DNA of 22,882 nucleotides from a virus, in IMG/VR virus record IMGVR_UViG_3300033153_007511, positions 1-22,882 of that record. One strand, 5' to 3'. The position numbers and the translations under genes were made by a program. Positions within the stretch are counted from its first letter, which is position 1. Every line of letters starts with the position of its first letter. The notes under the pieces are model-generated. The model worked only from the letters and a program-made list of their open reading frames with translations, had not been told where the DNA came from and searched no databases. This document shows positions 13,607 to 20,805 of this stretch, piece after piece.

Positions 13607-15985
13607 ATGGCAACAAATAACAGCCCTCATGTAAAAAAAAGAATCCAGGATAAAAGTCTTGGTGTGGTTCCTTTAGGTGCTGGCAACGGTGCTTTTATCT
13701 GTGGTGGTCAGTGGGGACCATGCGGAAAAGTTTTCACCGTTCAAAGTGAAAACGATTTAAGAGATATGTTAGATGAGCCTGTAGTGGGAAACAATCATCA
13801 ATCATGGCATGCAATCGCACAGCACGTCGAATTTTATTCAGGTGGTGCTAAAATAGTTCGCCCCTACGACACAGCAGGACTTGCAAATTCATGTCTGATA
13901 GCATCTGTAGATTCTTCTACTACCGCATTTTCAACAACAGGAACAACTAGTAATGGTACTGCAATTCCTTATAACCTCAATGTTGATGCTGATATTTCTA
14001 TCACACCCACACTCATACCTCTGCAGAAATTAACTTGTGCAGATGGTTCAGTATTTAGTGCAGGTGGTGATATTTCAGGCGAAACTTCTGGAGCGGCAGG
14101 AACAGTAGCATACATTATCGGAAATTATGTGTATGTAAAAGACATCACTGGCGGTCCTTTTCAGGCAGAAAATCTTGATGATACTGCTATCTATGCAGCG
14201 ACAATCACAACTTCTACAGCTGTCACACAGGATCAGGATCAGGTTCTCTACCTCTATGCTAAGTACCCAGGTTCAAGAGGTAATGATATTAAGGTTGCTT
14301 TCTGTGATCATGTTAATTTTCATGACAGAACTAGACTAACAGTAGGAACAGATGCAGAGGCACAATTTGCAGCAGGTGATGTTGTTGTTGGATCTACCTC
14401 AAACGCATCTGGTATTGTATATGCCTCTGATACAACCAATCACTATCTCTACCTAAGAGATGTTAGTGGTGTTTTTCAGGCAGAAAATCTAACTGTAATA
14501 GGTGAAGAACAATGGATGATAACTGTTGGAGCAGGAGAAGAAAATACATTCACTGTTGGTGAAAAAGTATACCAATCATCTAGTATTTACGGTTATGTTT
14601 CAGATATAGACACAACAAGCCATATTTTATACCTTGCTAACAGTGGCACTGGAACATTCACAACCGCAGCAGTAACAGGAACGAGTGGTGGTGCTGGTAC
14701 AGCATCAGCAGTGGCAAATGTTTCAGCAGTTGCGTCTGCATTCGATGCAACAGGGTTAGGATCTACAGCAGATGGAACAAACACATTTAAAGCGCTCGTG
14801 AAAAACGAGACAGGAACAGAAACACTTGCATCAGATGAATATGCACTTTTAGTCTACGTTGATGATGTACTAACAGAAACACACGTTGTTTCACATACAA
14901 CTACATCAACCAAACCAAACGGGAATGAGCCAAATTATATTGATTATTTGCTAGAAAATGATTCAGCGTGGTTATACTCTGTGACAGATGTTAGTGGCGT
15001 GAGTTTTGATGATTTTAGCGGATCTTTTCAGAAAACATCTCTAGCAGGAGGAACTGCAGCACAGTGTTCAATCTCTGCCTGTCAAGTGGCATATGATACC
15101 TTATTTAATGATACAAGAAATGGGATCTATTTTGTTGGTGATTATCATGATATGGCATCTTACGATGTTAGTAACTATAGAACACTTACTGCATATATGG
15201 TAGGGAAAGCAGAATTGTCAAGGGAACATTTTTGTATATCAACATTGCCAAAGGCTGCAATAAGCGACACTGCGTTTGATATTAACACGCTGAACGAGAG
15301 TGTGGCGGGAATAAATTCAAAATACATTAGTATCACAGATCAATGGAAAGAGATCTGGTGTAAATATAATAGAAGGAAATATTTCATTCCTACGACTGGT
15401 GATGTTATGGGATTGGTTATAAACAATGTTGAACAAAATGGTGACTGGGAAGCACCTTTCGGAAATACCAAGGGTGTTATGAGAAATACTACCAAATTGT
15501 ACCATAATCTGTCTACTGGCGAAGCAAGCAACGTGTCGGATCTCTATGGGGCGGGAATCAACAGTATTATATATAAAGAAGATATTGGGTTTGTATTATG
15601 GGGACAAAAAACGAGATTCAACCCAGCGTCAGACCTAAGTAGAATTAATGCTGTTTTAGTTGTTACTAGGGATATGAAAGTTCTAAGTAAACTTTTGGAC
15701 AATTATATTTCATATAACCTTAATGAGAGCTTGTATGCACTTGTTACAGTTGCATGTGATAGGGGATACCTGGCAGGCAGAAGTGCGAGCGGGGCATATT
15801 TGTCCCAAAATGGTGATGGTGGGTATGAATTTGTGTGTAGTAGTCAAAATAATACACCTGCAACACAGAAAGCTAACACGTTGGTGGTAGATTTCTACGT
15901 TCGTCCCGCGAAGGCAGTCGAATACATACACTTCACGGCGATTGTCACCCCGAGCGGAACAACATTTAAAGAACTTGTTGGGTAA
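13607..15985 (+). CDS. Tail sheath protein (full length)
   Basis: 792 residues; contracts to drive the tube through the host envelope. The N-terminal sheath pattern is at residues 28-88 (GGQWGP, LRDML, YSGGAKIVRPYD). YLYAKYPGSRGNDIKVAFCDH (215-235, in parts) is the conserved sheath strand. EYALLVYVDD at 411 and EPNYID at 441 follow. The C-terminal core runs from about 570 to 792: ITDQWKEIWCKY, a proximal FVLWGQKTRF, the helix around 681-704 and the final strand VDFYVRPAKAVEYIHFTAIV (761-780). T4 gp18 has 659 residues. The extra length comes largely from three beta-repeats inserted at about 149-199, 253-300 and 313-360, each of the form FsaGe.v.g.tSgAsG.v......lylrdvsG.F.aeNl. The late promoter is at 13563. 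Confidence 0.93.
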   Translation: MATNNSPHVKKRIQDKSLGVVPLGAGNGAFICGGQWGPCGKVFTVQSENDLRDMLDEPVVGNNHQSWHAIAQHVEFYSGGAKIVRPYDTAGLANSCLIASVDSSTTAFSTTGTTSNGTAIPYNLNVDADISITPTLIPLQKLTCADGSVFSAGGDISGETSGAAGTVAYIIGNYVYVKDITGGPFQAENLDDTAIYAATITTSTAVTQDQDQVLYLYAKYPGSRGNDIKVAFCDHVNFHDRTRLTVGTDAEAQFAAGDVVVGSTSNASGIVYASDTTNHYLYLRDVSGVFQAENLTVIGEEQWMITVGAGEENTFTVGEKVYQSSSIYGYVSDIDTTSHILYLANSGTGTFTTAAVTGTSGGAGTASAVANVSAVASAFDATGLGSTADGTNTFKALVKNETGTETLASDEYALLVYVDDVLTETHVVSHTTTSTKPNGNEPNYIDYLLENDSAWLYSVTDVSGVSFDDFSGSFQKTSLAGGTAAQCSISACQVAYDTLFNDTRNGIYFVGDYHDMASYDVSNYRTLTAYMVGKAELSREHFCISTLPKAAISDTAFDINTLNESVAGINSKYISITDQWKEIWCKYNRRKYFIPTTGDVMGLVINNVEQNGDWEAPFGNTKGVMRNTTKLYHNLSTGEASNVSDLYGAGINSIIYKEDIGFVLWGQKTRFNPASDLSRINAVLVVTRDMKVLSKLLDNYISYNLNESLYALVTVACDRGYLAGRSASGAYLSQNGDGGYEFVCSSQNNTPATQKANTLVVDFYVRPAKAVEYIHFTAIVTPSGTTFKELVG

Positions 15986-15989
15986 AAAC

Positions 15990-16017
15990 TTGACTTTTGC
16001 TAATAAATGACTATAAT
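15990..16017 (+). promoter_or_regulatory. Rightward sigma70 promoter for the HNH gene
   Basis: TTGACT (15990-15995), 16-bp spacer, TATAAT (16012-16017), just after the sheath stop and 63 bases before the HNH start. It is the only rightward gene start here with a host-type promoter and no TATAAATA. Confidence 0.7.
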
Positions 16018-16080
16018 GCATGTGTCGTATTATGTAATATGTGTATTTGATATGTTTTAATATTTAAGTAGGAGGAGTTC

Positions 16081-17363
16081 ATGGCTAAGAAATTTACATA
16101 TGAATATGTGTATAATTACTTTAAGACACAGAGCTGTGAACTTCTCTCCGATTCATATACAAACAGTAAGACTAAAATGTCATACATATGTTCATGTGGG
16201 AATATCTCAATAACAACACTTGGGGATTTTAAAAGTGGTTGTAGATGTAAAAAATGTGCTGGTAATGAAAAACACACATATGAATATGTTCACAATTATT
16301 TTAAATCACAAGGATGTGAATTGCTTTCAAAAAAATATGTTAATGCAATGACTAAAATGTCATATATATGTTCATGTGGGAATCATTCAGAAATAAAATT
16401 CAACACATTTAAAAACGGTACACGTTGTAAAAGATGTGGTAATAAAAAAAGTTCTGATATGCAACGCTATTCATATGAATATGTTCATAATTATTTTGAA
16501 GAACAAAATTGCACATTATTGGATGAATCATATATAGATAGTAAGACTAAAATGAAATATATATGTTCTTGTGGTGAGAAATCAGAAATTATATTCAACT
16601 CATTTAAAAACGGTCATAGATGCAAAAGCTGTGGATATAAAAACAGATCAATGCCTACAAAACATTCTTTTGAATATATAAAAGCCTATTTTGAAGAGCA
16701 AAATTGCAAACTATTATCAAAAGAATATTTTGATAAGGATTCCTTGTTGGAGTATATTTGTTCATGTGGTATAGCATCCAAAATTTCATTCAACAACTTT
16801 AGAAACGGTCATAGATGCATATCATGTGGTGCGAAAAAAACAGGAGAAAAATTAAGACATACATATAGTGAAGTTTATGATTATTTTAAAGATAATGGTT
16901 GTGTTTTACTATCATTGGAATATATAGACAATATTTCACCTTTAAATTACATTTGTGAATGTGGTAGGGAGTCGAAAATAACATTTTCAAATTTTAAAAA
17001 TGGTAATAGCTGTAAACGGTGTGGGTATGCTAAAATAACAGGGAAAAATAATTACAACTGGAACCCAAATAAAACAGATGAAGAGCGTATTAGAGACAGT
17101 ATAATAAAACGCAACTACCCTGAATATAAACAATGGCGTACTGATGTGTTTGAACGTGATAACTACAATTGTCAATGTTGTGGTGTTATTGGCGGTACTC
17201 TCAACGCACATCACCTGGAGGGTATGCAAACAACCCAGAAATAAGAACAGATATAAATAATGGTGTTACCCTTTGTAAAGACTGTCACGATGATTTTCAT
17301 CACTCTTTCGGTCGAGGAAATAACACAAAAGAACAGTTTAATAAATTTTTAATAGGAGAATAA
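16081..17363 (+). pseudogene. HNH homing endonuclease with five zinc-knuckle-like repeats, 1-base frameshift in the HNH domain
   Basis: Five repeats of about 65 residues (starts near residues 4, 65, 130, 195 and 260). Each reads TYEYVhnYFk.q.CeLLs..Y, then YICSCG, then F.nG.rCK.C, giving a CxC/CxxC metal-site pattern likely to bind DNA. The HNH nuclease follows: YKQWRTDVFERDNYNCQCCG, then NAHHLEG, where the frame ends at 17244. In the other frame the expected continuation YANNPEIRTDINNGVTLCKDCHDDFHH runs to 17363. Restoring one base in GGG (17220-17222) gives an intact protein of 427 residues. The upstream product would keep the paired His but lose the Asn and the last Cys/His motif, so it would be inactive. 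Alternatives: -1 ribosomal frameshift (rereading G17220 joins the frames exactly) or an assembly error. GGAGGAG precedes the ATG. Confidence 0.85.
17252..17259 (+). promoter_or_regulatory. Possible late promoter for the tail tube, inside the HNH reading frame
   Basis: TATAAATA followed by AT, 105 bases before the tube ATG. It coincides with codons for the DINN stretch conserved in these HNH proteins, so it may be coincidence; no other octamer lies between sheath and tube. Confidence 0.4.
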
Positions 17364-17364
17364 A

Positions 17365-17883
17365 ATGACAACTATAGATGAACAGCGGGAAAAAATGTCT
17401 AGTTTGATCCGTCCAAACAGGTTTAATGCTAAAATATTTTTCCCACCTTTTTTGGATGGTACAATCGCAACTGATTTGTCCACCTTTATGATCGAAGCAA
17501 CCGTAATCCCATCCTCTGAAATGGGAATCATAGAAGTTCCTCTCGCCGGTGGATCAAAGTTAAAACTTGCCGGAGATGAGACCTTTCCAGACTGGTCAGT
17601 AACAATAAAAGCATCTGCTGACATGCCGATTTACAGAGCCTTTACCCGTTGGAGAGAGTTTATTAAATCTCCTGTTGCTGGTACTCGTGCAAACGATTTG
17701 ACCTATAAATCAATCGTTGAAATTGGTCTGCTTGATGGTGTCAACGAAGTTGTGCATCTTACAGAACTTATTGGTGCTTTTCCTGTTTCAGTGGGTGAGT
17801 TGAGCCTTTCACGTGAGGAAAATGATACTTATTTACGTTTTGATGTGACTTTCGCATACGATTATATGGCACAACCTTTTTAA
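17365..17883 (+). CDS. Tail tube protein (T4 gp19-like)
   Basis: 172 residues, close to T4 gp19 (163). The order of motifs is that of gp19-type tubes: SSLIRPNRFNAKIFFPP (13-29), FMIEATVIPSSEMGIIEVPLAGG in parts (41-63), KLKLAGDETFPDWSVTIKA (65-83), a central helix with FTRWREFI (93-100), V.EIGLLDG (117-124), L.GAFPVSVGELSLS (135-149) and a final RFDVTFAYDYM. It forms the inner tube inside the sheath. AGGAG lies 9 bases before the ATG, immediately after the HNH stop. Sheath and tube genes are normally adjacent; here the HNH gene separates them, which fits homing insertion. Confidence 0.93.
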   Translation: MTTIDEQREKMSSLIRPNRFNAKIFFPPFLDGTIATDLSTFMIEATVIPSSEMGIIEVPLAGGSKLKLAGDETFPDWSVTIKASADMPIYRAFTRWREFIKSPVAGTRANDLTYKSIVEIGLLDGVNEVVHLTELIGAFPVSVGELSLSREENDTYLRFDVTFAYDYMAQPF

Positions 17884-17911
17884 TTACGACATTCACTATT
17901 ATCTATTACAT

Positions 17912-17930
17912 GTACTTTAATTAAAAGTAC
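17912..17930. terminator. Weak hairpin between convergent genes
   Basis: GTACTTT-AATTA-AAAGTAC forms a 7-bp stem with a 5-base loop in the 84-base gap between the tail tube stop and the leftward gene stop at 17968. No clear T-run follows on either strand, so termination activity is uncertain. Confidence 0.3.
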
Positions 17931-17967
17931 TATTATTGGGATCAAAATTATCAGTATTACTCCAATC

Positions 17968-18288
17968 TCAATTATATTCTTTGTGGTGTATTTTCCTCCT
18001 TGTAATCAAATTTATAATCTTTTTTAAAAAACTGGTATCTTTAGCTTCATTATGAGGTTTTGTCAAAGCCTTGTAATATTTACAATCGAAATTCTTGTTG
18101 GCTTTAGAACAGACGTTAAACGCAGCTGACCCCACAAGATGACTCATTTCCCATAATACTGTTATATTCTTCCCTGTAACGCAATCTATCTCATCTAATA
18201 TCTCTATATGATTGTAGAGGCAAGCTGAATACATTGGCGAACTCATTTTATCATAATACCTACAATTGACACAAAAAATCTTTTCCAT
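17968..18288 (-). CDS. Cys-rich small phage protein (zinc-ribbon-like N-terminus)
   Basis: 106 residues. CVNCRYYDK (6-14), SACLYN (21-26), DCVTGK (35-40) and VCSKANKNFDCKYY (59-72) place seven Cys in a layout reminiscent of short phage and prophage proteins with 'C..C......C....D.VtG......C' that probably bind zinc. The C-terminal third is basic (RRKIHHKEYN). AAGGAGATACT precedes the ATG. Its ATG overlaps the stop of the 46-residue gene upstream (TAATG). Function is unknown. The 3' end contains a perfect AAGGAGG, a possible ribosome site for a following reading frame, but no ATG follows it. Confidence 0.65.
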   Translation of the reverse strand: MEKIFCVNCRYYDKMSSPMYSACLYNHIEILDEIDCVTGKNITVLWEMSHLVGSAAFNVCSKANKNFDCKYYKALTKPHNEAKDTSFLKKIINLITRRKIHHKEYN

Positions 18289-18428
18289 TAGTATCTCCTT
18301 TTTTTCTCTTCGTAAATGTTGCCGATTACTTCATCAGTACTATCAATACGCTTGCAAACAAAGTCAACACCAATCTCAATGGCTATTTCTTCTTGCTCAA
18401 GTGTCATATCTTCTCTTTCTTTTTTCAT
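18288..18428 (-). CDS. Very small acidic/basic protein, translationally coupled
   Basis: 46 residues: an MKKEREDMTLEQEE start, then IAIEIGVDFVCKRID and a charged end YEEKKRRY. AGGAG lies 7 bases before the ATG. Both ends overlap neighbours by one base (TAATG at 18428 and at 18288), so three genes form one coupled chain. No membrane segment or known motif. The short length makes function uncertain, but ribosome site and overlaps argue strongly that it is translated. Confidence 0.65.
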   Translation of the reverse strand: MKKEREDMTLEQEEIAIEIGVDFVCKRIDSTDEVIGNIYEEKKRRY

Positions 18429-18817
18429 TATAAATCTCCTAAATATTCTTTTATTTCTTCTATTATGCTCTCTCTATCAAGCCCTCTATAATCTGGTACT
18501 ATATCTCTAATGTGTCTCGAATTTGTGATGTTAACACCTTCCCATAGAACACATTCACCTGTGAAGAACACATTGTAATAAGGAGAATATTTATCGCCAT
18601 CAACACAGGTTATATAACCTCTGAAGACTTCTATAGCCCTTTCAATTTCATCCATATTAGGATCAAAAACGATAGCCCCGTCTTCGTCGCTAGAACATCC
18701 ACAGAAAGAGAACCTGCTCCAGTCCTCCATCTCGGCTACTGTTGTAGATGGAAAGGAAAAAGTGTGTGTGCCATTGTGTATCTTGACACCATTATTTGTT
18801 TCGGTCATTGTCAACAT
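18428..18817 (-). CDS. Hypothetical acidic protein, first gene of leftward unit
   Basis: 129 residues from ATG 18817, with GGAGATAATC before it; another ATG three codons later is less well placed. Contains FSFCGCSSDEDGAIVFDPNMDE (in parts, residues 36-57) and a predicted alpha/beta mix, ending in an acidic helix (RESIIEEIKEYLGDL). No membrane helix or recognised family. It is transcribed from 18897-18924 and coupled by TAATG to the 46-residue gene. Confidence 0.65.
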   Translation of the reverse strand: MLTMTETNNGVKIHNGTHTFSFPSTTVAEMEDWSRFSFCGCSSDEDGAIVFDPNMDEIERAIEVFRGYITCVDGDKYSPYYNVFFTGECVLWEGVNITNSRHIRDIVPDYRGLDRESIIEEIKEYLGDL

Positions 18818-18865
18818 GATTATCTCCTTCCAGTTTTATGACTTGATGGTCAAAGTTTTTAAGTT

Positions 18866-18936
18866 GGTCAAGATCAATCCTCAACCTTATGTATATATTA
18901 TACCACATTCACACTATATGTCAAGAAAAAAATGAA
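18866..18936 (-). repeat. 71-bp perfect direct repeat (partner 20806-20876) carrying promoter and leader
   Basis: All 71 bases are identical to 20806-20876. The block holds a complete leftward promoter plus about 30 bases of transcribed leader (AGGTTGAGGATTGATCTTGA on the minus strand). Weaker similarity continues on the -35 side into the late-promoter octamer at 18949. Confidence 0.95.
18897..18924 (-). promoter_or_regulatory. Leftward sigma70 promoter
   Basis: Minus strand: TTGACA (18924-18919), 16-bp spacer, TATAAT (18902-18897), with TGTGG immediately before the -10. Both boxes match consensus. Drives the three coupled genes at 18817-17968. Confidence 0.85.
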
Positions 18937-18948
18937 AATAATTCACAA

Positions 18949-18956
18949 TATAAATA
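18949..18956 (+). promoter_or_regulatory. Late promoter TATAAATA for the gp53-like gene
   Basis: TATAAATA followed by AT, 30 bases before ATG 18987 and 25 bases from the opposing -35 box. The gene it serves has no strong ribosome site. Confidence 0.65.
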
Positions 18957-18986
18957 ATTACATAATAACAACTATATAGCAGTCAT

Positions 18987-19397
18987 ATGAAATACTTCTC
19001 AAAATTACTGGAAAAAAGAACAACAGACGATGAAATAGAAATATATAATTTGCTCAGGTCGGTCAGAGTTGATCAGATCCTCAATGACAAATATCTGATT
19101 GACTACACTATCAAAGATGGTGACAGTCCTGAACAGATAGCACACAACGTATATGGTAATATTGATCTCTGGTGGATTCCTCTTGTTGTCAACAACATCA
19201 AAGATAGGTTTTATGAGTTTCCCATGAATGATAGAGTCCTGAGAGACTACTACACTTATCTTGTTGGGCTGGGAGAAACACCTACTTATTCAGACATGGT
19301 AACAGAGAACAATGCTAAGAGAAACATCAAGATAATTGATCCTAAATTTATATCGGGTTTCTTGTATCAGATAGAAGAGAAGATAAACGAGGGATGA
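18987..19397 (+). CDS. Baseplate wedge protein, gp53-like
   Basis: 136 residues. LIDYTIKDGDSPEQIAHNVYGNIDLWWIPLVVNNI (in parts, residues 37-71) is the hallmark of gp53-type baseplate wedge proteins, with a LysM-like fold; RFYEFPMNDRVLRDYYTY (74-91) follows, as in the family. T4 gp53 is longer (196 residues), so this is a compact version. It would join wedges into the hexagonal baseplate on which tube and sheath grow. It has its own late promoter and is a single rightward gene between two leftward clusters. No good Shine-Dalgarno sequence precedes the ATG. Confidence 0.85.
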   Translation: MKYFSKLLEKRTTDDEIEIYNLLRSVRVDQILNDKYLIDYTIKDGDSPEQIAHNVYGNIDLWWIPLVVNNIKDRFYEFPMNDRVLRDYYTYLVGLGETPTYSDMVTENNAKRNIKIIDPKFISGFLYQIEEKINEG

Positions 19398-19415
19398 TCA
19401 GAACACTCAGATAGC

Positions 19416-19502
19416 GATTTAAGCAAATCTGTGGCTCGTGGTGCAACGAAAACAGTTTCCGAGTAGTAAGTGTAGGGTAGAAGTTTTTCGTGTCTGTATG
19501 AC
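19416..19502 (-). repeat. 87-bp element, copy 2 (inverted partner at 11986-12072)
   Basis: Reverse complement aligns ungapped with 11986-12072 at about 80% identity. The main hairpin is degraded here: CGAAAAAC against GTTTTCG leaves mismatches. The GTTTTCGTTGCACCACGAGCCACA block is unchanged, and the small hairpin is rebuilt with different bases (GATTT/AAATC around GCTT). It fills the gap between two convergent genes and would be the 3' untranslated region of the leftward gene ending at 19510. Confidence 0.7.
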
Positions 19503-19509
19503 GCTCATT

Positions 19510-20085
19510 TTAAAATAAAATTCCTTCTGATTTAAAACCATATGCTGAAATATGATTACTTGGTATTCTCACGCCCTCTATAACAAATGATCTATCTTTG
19601 TGTGAACCAGTTCTTAATTTAGAATAAGCATCACCAATTTTATCAAACCCCACCTTACTACCAATAGAAATCTCTTTGTTCTGGTATACAAGTATTGCAT
19701 CACCGCCCTCATCATCAGGCAATTTCAGCAAGACACTTTCTTGATTAAAATCTTTTCCTAATGTTTTAGCAAAGACCTTAAATTCATCAAGTGTCATGAC
19801 CTTTTGATTAAAAGGGATAAACACTGACAATTCACTTTCAGTATGACCATCATCATATTTGTATATCCCATCAATTTCAAAAAACCCCATCTTTTCTTTT
19901 TTGAGTCTTTTTTTAAGCTGATCGTGATTTTTATTATTCTTTTCTTGGTTGTCTCCTCTGTAGGCAGAGATCATGATAAAACCTTTTTTACCATGTGTCC
20001 ATACTCTACTAAGTGAAACTTCAAACAGTGATTCCCCTCTGTCATAAGTTTCTCGTGCTATCAATTTACCGTCTTTTAAATACAT
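19510..20085 (-). CDS. Hypothetical protein, possibly DUF3293-like
   Basis: 191 residues from ATG 20085, which has GGAGG five bases upstream; a TTG at 20097 would overlap that ribosome site. Features: FIMISAYRG (about 36-44), NNKNHDQLKKRLKKEKMGFFEIDG (in parts, 50-73), SELSVFIPF (84-92), then FAKTLGKDFNQESVLLK (104-120). The 'saR...N...L...l...G.gf....G.y...E.sflv......A..fgQ.s' plan recalls DUF3293 and related phage proteins; this is from memory and tentative. No membrane segment. Last gene of a leftward unit, possibly with its own promoter at 20115-20122. Confidence 0.6.
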   Translation of the reverse strand: MYLKDGKLIARETYDRGESLFEVSLSRVWTHGKKGFIMISAYRGDNQEKNNKNHDQLKKRLKKEKMGFFEIDGIYKYDDGHTESELSVFIPFNQKVMTLDEFKVFAKTLGKDFNQESVLLKLPDDEGGDAILVYQNKEISIGSKVGFDKIGDAYSKLRTGSHKDRSFVIEGVRIPSNHISAYGFKSEGILF

Positions 20086-20114
20086 AGTAGCCTCCAAATA
20101 TGTTTAGTTTGTAA

Positions 20115-20122
20115 TATTTATA
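20115..20122 (-). promoter_or_regulatory. Minus-strand TATAAATA upstream of the 19510-20085 gene
   Basis: TATAAATA on the minus strand 29 bases before ATG 20085, the same spacing as rightward late promoters. It can also be read as a sigma70 promoter (TTGATC, 16 bp, TATAAA). The only leftward gene with this octamer. Confidence 0.45.
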
Positions 20123-20140
20123 CATATGGGTTGACAATGA

Positions 20141-20404
20141 TCAAGTTTTAGACAAATTAATGATACTGACCTTAGCGTTTTCAATAGCTTCATTGATATC
20201 AACATCAAAATTTTTAATTAAAATATTCTTGAACTTGTCATTTCTGAGAATAGCTTCATACACTTTTATATCATGTGTGTAGCATTCAATAGAAATATCT
20301 TTCATTCTGTTGTTTTCGTTAAAATCCCACCATGTCAGAGGAATTGACTTCCTATTATCAAATTTTGCCAACTCCATAATTTTTCTTTCTACTAATTTTT
20401 TCAT
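20141..20404 (-). CDS. Hypothetical small protein
   Basis: 87 residues from ATG 20404, with AGGAG 8 bases upstream; the longer frame would start at a TTG. N-terminus MKKLVERKIMELAKF is helical and basic, followed by SIPLTWWDFNENNRM and a predicted alpha/beta remainder. No membrane segment, Cys pairs or known motif. It lies 60 bases after the LRR gene in a leftward unit from 20837-20864. Confidence 0.6.
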   Translation of the reverse strand: MKKLVERKIMELAKFDNRKSIPLTWWDFNENNRMKDISIECYTHDIKVYEAILRNDKFKNILIKNFDVDINEAIENAKVSIINLSKT

Positions 20405-20464
20405 AATAGTTCTCCTATTAATCAATTTATGTTTTCTGAAAACGTCACCTTAATACTCATTTTT

Positions 20465-20776
20465 TTAACGATGGTTGAGATAAATGTTGCCATCGTTCCG
20501 GGAGATGGTGGCATCTCCCAAAGTTTCGATCTTGTTGTGACGGAGATCAACCCATTCATCATTCTGGAATATGTCGGTATCTGGTAGGGTTGTAATATTG
20601 TTGTTGCTTAGGTCGATATTGCCTTCATTCTGAAATATGCACGAATCGGGTAGAGTTGTAATGTTGTTGTAGCTGAGATCAACGTCTCCCGCATGAGTTA
20701 CAATAATCTCATTGCCATCAATTCTGTAATCATAACACTTGGATTCTAATAATTTTATCATTTTGTTTCTCTTCAT
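20465..20776 (-). CDS. Small leucine-rich-repeat protein
   Basis: 103 residues with GGAG 7 bases before the ATG. After a short N-terminal part (about 1-28) come repeats of 23 residues: vDLSYNNITTLPDSCIFQNe, iDLSNNNITTLPDTDIFQNd, vDLRHNKIETLGDATISRN, then a partial IYLNHR. The DLxxNxIxTLP core is a leucine-rich repeat in which the IFQN...vdL segment closes the turn. Short LRR proteins with FQN-type repeats occur in other phages and probably bind a host or phage protein; the partner is unknown. Three full repeats are few for a stable LRR solenoid. The final repeat stops short, so it may be a truncated version of a longer gene. Confidence 0.8.
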   Translation of the reverse strand: MKRNKMIKLLESKCYDYRIDGNEIIVTHAGDVDLSYNNITTLPDSCIFQNEGNIDLSNNNITTLPDTDIFQNDEWVDLRHNKIETLGDATISRNDGNIYLNHR

Positions 20777-20805
20777 TTTAATCTCCTTTTAATAAGTTTT
20801 AAAGC

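Noticed and set aside
17169-17363. Separate 64-residue gene
   Set aside because: Its sequence is the missing C-terminal half of the HNH domain; there is no ribosome site, and its first residues are an out-of-frame reading of the HNH codons.
18316-18510. + strand 64-residue frame
   Set aside because: Antisense to the coupled leftward genes at 18288-18817, with no ribosome site; hydrophobic composition comes from the opposite coding strand.
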